NCBI GenBank assembly: GCA_026645375.1
Contig: JAPFFX010000362.1
Span: 1 to 10,808 of the forward strand
From: Citricoccus sp. WCRC_4
Lineage (GTDB): Bacteria; Actinomycetota; Actinomycetes; Actinomycetales; Micrococcaceae
Length of the DNA stretch: 10,808 nucleotides
Reading direction: 5' to 3'
Shown: piece after piece, positions 6,435 to 10,808 of the stretch
Layout of the letters: every line of letters starts with the position of its first letter
How positions within the stretch are numbered: the stretch's first letter is position 1
Notes under the pieces: generated by a model
Told to the model about the DNA's origin: nothing
The model's database searches: none
Seen by the model: the letters and a program-made list of their open reading frames with translations, nothing else
Position numbers and translations under genes: made by a program

Positions 6435-8575
6435 CACCGCTGTCCTTCCTGATCGGTGCCGTAGCGGTCGGTCGGGTGCTGGCCGCCGGGTCCGGGGGGC
6501 GCGGCGTACTGCTGTGTGCCGGCCGGTGCCGGGACGGGCCGCCGCCGTGTGAGGGCCAGGGTGCCGGCGCCGATGAGGGCGCTGCCGGCGAGGCCGGTGA
6601 GGAACCACGGCAAGGGGTTGTCCCCGGCCGGTTGGGTCAGCCCGGTGGCGGTGGCCTCCGCCCCGCCACCGCCCTCGTCCGGGTCTTCGCCCGGCGTGGC
6701 GCCCGCGGTGGCCTCCCCGGCTGCCGCGTCGTCCTGCTCTCCCGCGTCCTGCGCGGAGGCCGGATCGACGACCCGGCCCGCCCCGGGCTCGGCGATGAGG
6801 GGGCCGTCCTGCTCCTGGCCCGTCACCTCGAGCGCCAGCTCATAGGGGAAGGGCTCGCGGTTGCGGTCATCGCTGTACTTGTCCGCCGAGACGACCACGT
6901 AGTAGTCGCCGGACAGGTAGGCGTCCTGGCCGTGGGAGCCGTCGTGATTGTCCATGCTGACGGAGACCGGCATGTTCAGCGTGGCGGTCTGGCCCGCCGG
7001 GCGACGGTGCAGGCGGCGGTCGCCCTTCATCCTGACGGGTCCGCGGGTGCTGGAGAACACGCTCACGTCCACGGAATCAGGTCCGGCGCCCTCCGAGGCG
7101 CCGTTGGCGGCGCGGACGTTCAGCCGTTGCCCGTAGCCCACGTGCACCCGGTAGTACCGTGCCTCGTTCGGCATGACCGAGTCGGAGAGCACCGTCCGGT
7201 TCTCCACCTCGGCGGCCTCGTTGAAGCTGCCGCCACCGGCGACCGCGGCGGCCGCACCGGACAGGGCCACCGACCGGGGTGCCTCCTCCGCGTCCGCATG
7301 GGGGCCGAGCGTGCTCTCGTCCACGGCCGGTTCGACCACGAACTTGAGCTCCACCGGCATCGGCTCCTCCGCCTGGTGCTCGCCGAAGCGCTGGACCTTG
7401 GCGAAGAGCTGACCGGTGCCGTCCTGGAAGCAGCCGTAGCTGCCGGGCTCGGTGTACTCCTGGCTGCGCACGTAGCCGACGATCGGCTTGCCGCCGTCAC
7501 TGGAGTGGGCGTAGTCCCGGTCCGAGGAGGAGCAGTTCTCGCCCTGGCCGTTGACCAGTTGGACCTCGATCCCGGCGAAGGGATCACCCGTGGCCGCCGG
7601 CTGTGACTGGTCCGGCAGCAACAGGGCGGAGAAGTGCGCCCGCTCCCCGGGCTCGATGGCCCCCAGGTGGTAGAACCTGAGCGTCCCGTCGGCGCTGGAA
7701 TGGGCCGTGGTCTCACCACGCGCGTACTCGTCCAGGTACTGACCGGGGGCCAGCTGGGGGGAGGAGTGCAGCGTCTCCCCACCGGTGACCGGGGTCCCGG
7801 AGGCGACGTACCCCTGGAAGGCCCGGACCGTCTTCGTCTGCAGCTCGGTCTCCAACTCCGTCGCGTTGTCGGCCTGGACGTAGGTGCCGCCGGTGGCCTC
7901 GGCCACGCAGGTCAGTTCCTCGCGGGCGGCATCGTTGACCTTGAAGCCGATGGTGTGCACGGTGAGGCCGATGCCCTCCCCGGCCAGGTCCTGGGCCGCC
8001 TCGCAGGCCGGCGGTTCGGAGCAGTTCTCCTCGCCGTCGGAGACCAGGATGATGGACTTCTCCCCGTCGATCCCCTCGAGTTCCTGCGCCGCGTGCAGCA
8101 AGGCCGCCCCGATCGGGGTCTCGCCGACCGCGTCCAGGCCGGCGATCCTCTTCTTGAGCGCGCTGACATCGGTGGGGCCCACCTCCTGCAGGGTCGTGAT
8201 GTCCGTGCAGTCCCCCACGGTGTTGGCGCCGTAGACCACCATGCCCAGGTCGGCGCCGTCGGGGGCGTTGTCCAGCAGGGTGGAGGTGGCCTCCCGGGCG
8301 GCGGCCAGCCGGGTGGTGCCGGACGCGTCCGCGTCCTCCTCCAGCATGGAGGAGGAGTAGTCCATGACCACGACGACGGGCTGCAGGGTGCGCTGTCCGT
8401 CCTCCGCCGCACCGGAAGGGTCGGCCGACGAGGTGGCCTGCGCGGGGGCGGCCAGCAGGCCGCCCAGGACGAGGGCGAGGGTCGTGACCAGGGCGAAGGC
8501 CCGGGCCGGAAGGGCCGGACCTCGCCGGCGCCCGTGGGCCGTGCCCGGGAGGCTCGGGCGGGAGGTGGTGTCCAT
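6434..8575 (-). CDS. Secreted VWA-domain protein with PPC-like ectodomain and C-terminal membrane anchor
   Basis: This 713-residue protein has a signal peptide with core about 27-43 and predicted cleavage after APAQA (47). The VWA domain spans about 65-240 with a complete metal-binding site: DYSSS at 72-76, T153 in GETPIG and D180 in SDGEEN. It should therefore bind a divalent metal and a protein or matrix ligand. Two beta-rich units follow: about 258-450 with cysteines in ENC and YGCF, and about 455-582 with RYYRVHVGYGQRL and GDYYVVV, PPC-like. Then come an acidic Asp/Glu/Ala/Gly linker, one membrane helix (about 657-676) and a 37-residue Pro/Gln-rich cytoplasmic tail. Start: adjacent ATGs lie at 8578 and 8575 after AGGGGA; 8575 is chosen because its 6-nt spacing is better than 3. 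It is the first gene of a two-gene operon. The ligand is unknown. Confidence 0.87.
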   Translation of the reverse strand: MDTTSRPSLPGTAHGRRRGPALPARAFALVTTLALVLGGLLAAPAQATSSADPSGAAEDGQRTLQPVVVVMDYSSSMLEEDADASGTTRLAAAREATSTLLDNAPDGADLGMVVYGANTVGDCTDITTLQEVGPTDVSALKKRIAGLDAVGETPIGAALLHAAQELEGIDGEKSIILVSDGEENCSEPPACEAAQDLAGEGIGLTVHTIGFKVNDAAREELTCVAEATGGTYVQADNATELETELQTKTVRAFQGYVASGTPVTGGETLHSSPQLAPGQYLDEYARGETTAHSSADGTLRFYHLGAIEPGERAHFSALLLPDQSQPAATGDPFAGIEVQLVNGQGENCSSSDRDYAHSSDGGKPIVGYVRSQEYTEPGSYGCFQDGTGQLFAKVQRFGEHQAEEPMPVELKFVVEPAVDESTLGPHADAEEAPRSVALSGAAAAVAGGGSFNEAAEVENRTVLSDSVMPNEARYYRVHVGYGQRLNVRAANGASEGAGPDSVDVSVFSSTRGPVRMKGDRRLHRRPAGQTATLNMPVSVSMDNHDGSHGQDAYLSGDYYVVVSADKYSDDRNREPFPYELALEVTGQEQDGPLIAEPGAGRVVDPASAQDAGEQDDAAAGEATAGATPGEDPDEGGGGAEATATGLTQPAGDNPLPWFLTGLAGSALIGAGTLALTRRRPVPAPAGTQQYAAPPGPGGQHPTDRYGTDQEGQR
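6443..6450 (-). promoter_or_regulatory. Shine-Dalgarno AGGAAGGA for the 449-residue gene
   Basis: On the minus strand AGGAAGGA ends 8 nt before the ATG at 6434, inside the last codons of the VWA gene. It decides the start against the upstream in-frame extension to 6608, and it provides independent ribosome entry in addition to TGATG coupling. Confidence 0.8.
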
Positions 8576-8625
8576 CATGTGTCCCCTGTGCAAGTGAGAA
8601 GCGGGTGCCTGTGACGTTTACGGTT

Positions 8626-8635
8626 GCAAATGTAC
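8626..8635 (+). promoter_or_regulatory. Repeated motif GCAAATGTAC, candidate operator copy 1
   Basis: This matches GCAAATGAAC at 8711-8720 in nine of ten positions. It covers the -10 element of the predicted VWA promoter (8629-8634). A protein bound here would block that promoter. The HTH protein encoded next door is the obvious candidate binder (inference). Confidence 0.45.
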
Positions 8636-8657
8636 AGACTGACCTGGGCGTGGGCAA
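8629..8657 (-). promoter_or_regulatory. Promoter of the VWA operon
   Basis: On the minus strand TTGCCC (8657-8652) and TACATT (8634-8629) are separated by 17 nt, a good housekeeping-sigma arrangement (TTGACA-like, TANNNT). The predicted start near 8622 gives a leader of about 47 nt before the ATG at 8575. Confidence 0.6.
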
Positions 8658-8701
8658 CACGGATGGATGGTGAGGACTCCCCATCGGCGCGACGACTCGA
8701 C

Positions 8702-8715
8702 TTTGCCATAGCAAA
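8702..8715. repeat. Inverted repeat TTTGC-CATA-GCAAA
   Basis: Perfect 5-bp arms around 4 bp overlie the -35 region of the HTH gene promoter. The right arm is part of GCAAATGAAC. The shape suits a dimeric helix-turn-helix regulator and hence autoregulation (inference). The short A/T-containing arms stand out in this G+C-rich sequence. Confidence 0.45.
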
Positions 8716-8729
8716 TGAACCGGTAGGAT
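8703..8729 (+). promoter_or_regulatory. Promoter of the HTH gene, probably giving leaderless mRNA
   Basis: TTGCCA (8703-8708; five of six to TTGACA) is followed after 15 nt by TAGGAT (8724-8729; TANNNT). The -10 ends 7 nt before the ATG at 8737, which places the transcription start at or next to the start codon. There is no usable SD. The spacer is 1-2 nt shorter than ideal, or 16 nt if TTTGCC is taken as the -35. Confidence 0.55.
8711..8720 (+). promoter_or_regulatory. Repeated motif GCAAATGAAC, candidate operator copy 2
   Basis: This second copy of the motif seen at 8626-8635 is in the same orientation, 85 bp away (about eight helical turns). It sits within the spacer of the HTH gene promoter and forms the right half of the inverted repeat 8702-8715. 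Confidence 0.45.
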
Positions 8730-8736
8730 TCAGGCC

Positions 8737-9207
8737 ATGACCTCCCCCGTCACGGAACAGCGCCTGGCCCAGCAGCGGGCCATCTACGGCACGCCCCTGG
8801 CAGAGCGGTTCGGGGCCATGATGGGCGTCTACCGGCTCAGCCAACGGTCCCTGGCCCGGGTGCTGGGGCTGTCCGCGCCCATGCTCTCCCAGTTGATCAA
8901 CGCCCAGCGCATCAAGATCGGCAATCCGGCCGTCTACGAGCGCCTCGTGATGCTGGAGGAGCGTCAGGACGAGCCGGACCACGAGCGTGTGCTGGCCGAG
9001 GTGCAGGCCTCGGCCCCGGTCCTCACCACCCACACCTCTCGCGGTCGCCAGGCTCTCGCCGGAACCCCCGACGGCGGCGACGTCGCCGCCCAGCTCGCCC
9101 TGTTCGCCGGCCCCGAGGCGCTGCTGGCGGCGGCACGGGCCGCCCGGCTGGCCGGTGGACAGGCCCTGGCGGACGCGCTCGAGCGGGCCGCCGCGCACCA
9201 CGGCTGA
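8737..9207 (+). CDS. Helix-turn-helix DNA-binding protein, probable local regulator
   Basis: This cytoplasmic protein has 156 residues. Residues about 34-57 (LSQRSLARVLGLSAPMLSQL and following INAQ) form an XRE-like helix-turn-helix: SQRSLARVLG as first helix, LSA turn, PMLSQLINA as recognition helix. GNPAVYERL follows, as in small regulators of this type. The remaining residues, about 70-156, are Ala/Glu-rich and helical without a known sensor domain, so they may mediate dimerisation. It is divergent from the VWA operon across 161 bp holding two promoters and the GCAAATGnAC pair. This arrangement suggests control of both directions. The ATG is chosen from the -10 at 8724-8729, 7 nt away, with a leaderless start likely. 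It lies 105 nt before the metalloprotease gene, same strand. Confidence 0.85.
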   Translation: MTSPVTEQRLAQQRAIYGTPLAERFGAMMGVYRLSQRSLARVLGLSAPMLSQLINAQRIKIGNPAVYERLVMLEERQDEPDHERVLAEVQASAPVLTTHTSRGRQALAGTPDGGDVAAQLALFAGPEALLAAARAARLAGGQALADALERAAAHHG

Positions 9208-9312
9208 CCGGACGAGGCGGCCACGGGGGCCCCGCAGCGCGACGGCAGGATGACCGCCCGGACACCCCGAGGGCCGCTGCGCGGCGGCGCGCCCGTGTGA
9301 TGGGATGGGGCC

Positions 9313-10515
9313 ATGGACTCCTCCGCGTCGCCGTCCCAGCCCGCAGCCCCCGCAGCAGCCCCGACCCTGTCCCACCCCGTGGACTGGGACATGGCCGCGT
9401 CCACCGCGGCGAGGGTGTGCGCCGCCGGGCCGCGGTTCACCCGGCACCAGGCCGAGCGGGAGGCCGAGGGGCTGCGCCGCGCGGCGGAGGCCGCCGTGGA
9501 CCACGTGCACCGGCTCACGGGCCTGGACGCCGCACGAGACCTGCGGGACTCCGAGGTCCTGGTGGTGGACCGGCCCACCTGGACCCGGGCCAACACCCAG
9601 GCGTTCTCGACCCTGCTCGGGCCGGCCTTCGAACACGTCCGCGCGTCCCGCCCGGACGAGTACGCCCGCGCGACCAGTGGCTTCGCCCCCACGGCGACCG
9701 GGGTGGAGGCCGGGACCGTGCTGGCCTTCCTCTCCTCGAAGGTCCTGGGCCAGTACGAGCCGTTCTGCGCACTGCCGGGCCCGGACGGGGCTGCCCCGGG
9801 ACCCCAGGGCGGCCGGCTGCTCCTCGTGGCACCGAACATCGCCGAGGTGCGGGTCGAGCTCAACGTGGACCCGGAGGACTTCCGCCTGTGGGTCTGCCTG
9901 CACGAGCAGACCCACCGCGTGCAGTTCGCGGCCGCTCCCTGGCTGCGCGAGCACCTGCAGCAGAACATCATGGACCTGGTCTCCGGGATGTTCGACAAGA
10001 TGGACACCCTGCCCGAGCGCCTCTCCGCCGGGGTCCGCGCCCTGGTGCGGGGGCCCGGGGCCGATCCGGAGCCCGAGACCGCGGGGGAGGGTTCCGCCGA
10101 GCTGGGCACGGAATCGCACCCCGCGTCCCTGGGACTGCTGGAGCTCGTCCAGGACCCGGAGGACAAGGAGCGCCTGGCCCAGCTCACCGCCGTGATGTCC
10201 CTGCTGGAGGGGCACGCCAACGTGATCATGGACGCCATCGACTCCTCGGTGGTCCCCACCGTCAAGACCATCCGCCAGCGCTTCGACCACCGCGCCGCCA
10301 CCCGGTCCTCGCTGGACCGCTGGATCCGCCGGCTCATGGGCATGGACGCCAAGATGCGCCAGTACCGGGACGGTCAGCGCTTCGTGAAGCACGTGGTGCA
10401 GGAACTGGGCATGGACGGCTTCAACGTGGTCTGGGAGTCCGCCGACCACCTGCCCTCCGAGCCCGAGCTGCACCAGCCCGAGCGCTGGATCGAGCGCATC
10501 CGGGGACTGGACTGA
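9313..10515 (+). CDS. Zinc-dependent metalloprotease, DUF2342 family
   Basis: This protein has 400 residues, close to family length. HEQTH at 197-201 is the HExxH zinc site, with H197 and H201 as ligands and E198 as catalytic residue. LLEGHANVIMDAID at about 297-310 carries the conserved E299/H301 region that probably completes the site. DWDMAASTAARV near residue 24, FRLWVCLHEQTHRVQF and GMDGFNVVWESADHLP near the end are typical of this actinobacterial family, some of whose members are labelled F420 biosynthesis-associated without proof of that role. There is no signal peptide, so it is cytoplasmic. The first 20 residues are Ser/Pro/Ala-rich. The start at 9313 has no clear SD. The next gene, tilS, follows directly, as in M. 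tuberculosis (Rv3626c-Rv3625c). Substrate unknown. Confidence 0.92.
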   Translation: MDSSASPSQPAAPAAAPTLSHPVDWDMAASTAARVCAAGPRFTRHQAEREAEGLRRAAEAAVDHVHRLTGLDAARDLRDSEVLVVDRPTWTRANTQAFSTLLGPAFEHVRASRPDEYARATSGFAPTATGVEAGTVLAFLSSKVLGQYEPFCALPGPDGAAPGPQGGRLLLVAPNIAEVRVELNVDPEDFRLWVCLHEQTHRVQFAAAPWLREHLQQNIMDLVSGMFDKMDTLPERLSAGVRALVRGPGADPEPETAGEGSAELGTESHPASLGLLELVQDPEDKERLAQLTAVMSLLEGHANVIMDAIDSSVVPTVKTIRQRFDHRAATRSSLDRWIRRLMGMDAKMRQYRDGQRFVKHVVQELGMDGFNVVWESADHLPSEPELHQPERWIERIRGLD

Positions 10516-10808
10516 GCGGGCGCACCGGCCCCGCACTGGGCGGAGGGGACCTCCCGCGCGGTCCGGACGCCTGGCCCCCGCCTGTTCGCTGGCCCGAGCC
10601 GCTGCACCGCGCCGTCACCTCGGTCCGTGCCGGCGTCCAGGGCCGGTCGCGACCGCTCGTGGCCCTCTCCGGCGGCGCCGACTCGCTGGCACTGGCCGTG
10701 GCCGCCGCCGAGGCACTGCGGACCGGGGCGTCGCCGGCCGACGGGGCCGGCGCCGTCGTCGTGGACCATGGCCTGCAGCCCGGTTCCGCCGGCGTGGCCG
10801 ACCGGGCC
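10512..10808 (+). CDS. tilS: tRNA(Ile)-lysidine synthase, 5' part, start uncertain
   Basis: TilS uses ATP and lysine to convert the wobble C34 of tRNA-Ile(CAU) to lysidine, which is essential for reading AUA codons. The frame carries RPLVALSGGADSLALAVAAA with the PP-loop SGGADS at 10668-10685, then AVVVDHGLQPGSAG, both typical of the N terminus. The gene runs off the window. No ATG, GTG or TTG lies in this frame between the protease stop and GTG 10659, which is four codons before SGGADS and probably too late. CTG at 10512 overlaps the upstream TGA and has GGGGA 5 nt before it, so it is given as the start with low certainty. CTG at 10536 or 10602 are alternatives. The position after the DUF2342 gene is conserved in actinobacteria. 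Confidence 0.82.
   Translation, partial: MSGRTGPALGGGDLPRGPDAWPPPVRWPEPLHRAVTSVRAGVQGRSRPLVALSGGADSLALAVAAAEALRTGASPADGAGAVVVDHGLQPGSAGVADRA

Noticed and set aside
6540..6640. LPWFLTG near the end of the VWA protein as a sortase LPXTG signal
   Set aside because: The motif does not fit LPXTG or LAXTG, it lies at the membrane helix, and a 37-residue cytoplasmic tail follows. A plain membrane anchor is simpler. The same applies to LPSST in the paralogue.
8596..8736. Attachment site or insertion boundary in the A/T-richer gap
   Set aside because: There is no integrase or tRNA nearby and no direct repeat at the other end of the cassette; promoter elements explain the composition.
9273..9285. Hairpin GCCGC-TGC-GCGGC between the HTH and metalloprotease genes as a terminator
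   Set aside because: It has only five pairs with a 3-nt loop and no T-tract, which is expected by chance in such G+C-rich sequence.
9301..9312. TGGGAT 6 nt before the metalloprotease ATG as a leaderless -10
   Set aside because: The second base of TANNNT is wrong and no -35 is visible; a start from this site is possible but unsupported.
8575..10536. Long minus-strand open frame of 653 codons opposite the HTH and metalloprotease genes
   Set aside because: The opposite strand has clear HTH and HExxH proteins; this translation shows no motif and would cover both promoters at 8629-8729.

Overview
The window is very G+C-rich, with strong G/C bias at third codon positions, occasional GTG starts and TANNNT-type -10 elements. 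This points to a high-GC actinobacterium. Gene content and sequence style suggest Micrococcales, perhaps Micrococcaceae, but that rank is an inference. Coding density is high. No stretch over 300 bases lacks a gene: the longest gaps are the two divergent promoter regions, 1654-1816 and 8576-8736. I found no rRNA, tRNA, CRISPR array, transposase or integrase.

Left part (1-3403). The 3' end of a HAD-type hydrolase gene (+) converges on a two-gene minus-strand unit: ppa (inorganic pyrophosphatase), followed 12 nt later by a small SatD-like/HTH protein. A D-Ala-D-Ala carboxypeptidase lipoprotein gene (dacB, PBP4 type) diverges from ppa. Right part (9313-10808). A DUF2342-type zinc metalloprotease gene is followed directly by the start of tilS. 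The order ppa / divergent dacB / DUF2342 protease / tilS is a known conserved actinobacterial block (Mycobacterium tuberculosis Rv3628, Rv3627c, Rv3626c, Rv3625c).

Middle part (3408-9207). Between dacB and the protease, where M. tuberculosis has nothing, lie about 5.8 kb of envelope-signalling genes. First is a membrane Ser/Thr protein kinase with a hexapeptide-repeat stalk, 4 nt behind dacB. A large hairpin separates it from a convergent minus-strand operon. That operon encodes a secreted, membrane-anchored von Willebrand factor A (VWA) protein and a smaller VWA-less paralogue of its ectodomain, with overlapping stop and start codons. A 156-residue helix-turn-helix protein is divergent from the VWA gene. 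The 161-bp region between these two genes has a good promoter on each strand and a repeated GCAAATGnAC motif touching both promoters, so the HTH protein may control itself and the VWA operon.

Working picture (inference): a surface VWA/PPC-like pair with its own regulator, beside a transmembrane kinase co-transcribed with a cell-wall carboxypeptidase, has been added to a housekeeping block. Whether kinase and VWA proteins act together is not shown by the sequence; proximity, shared membrane topology and insertion at one site suggest it.
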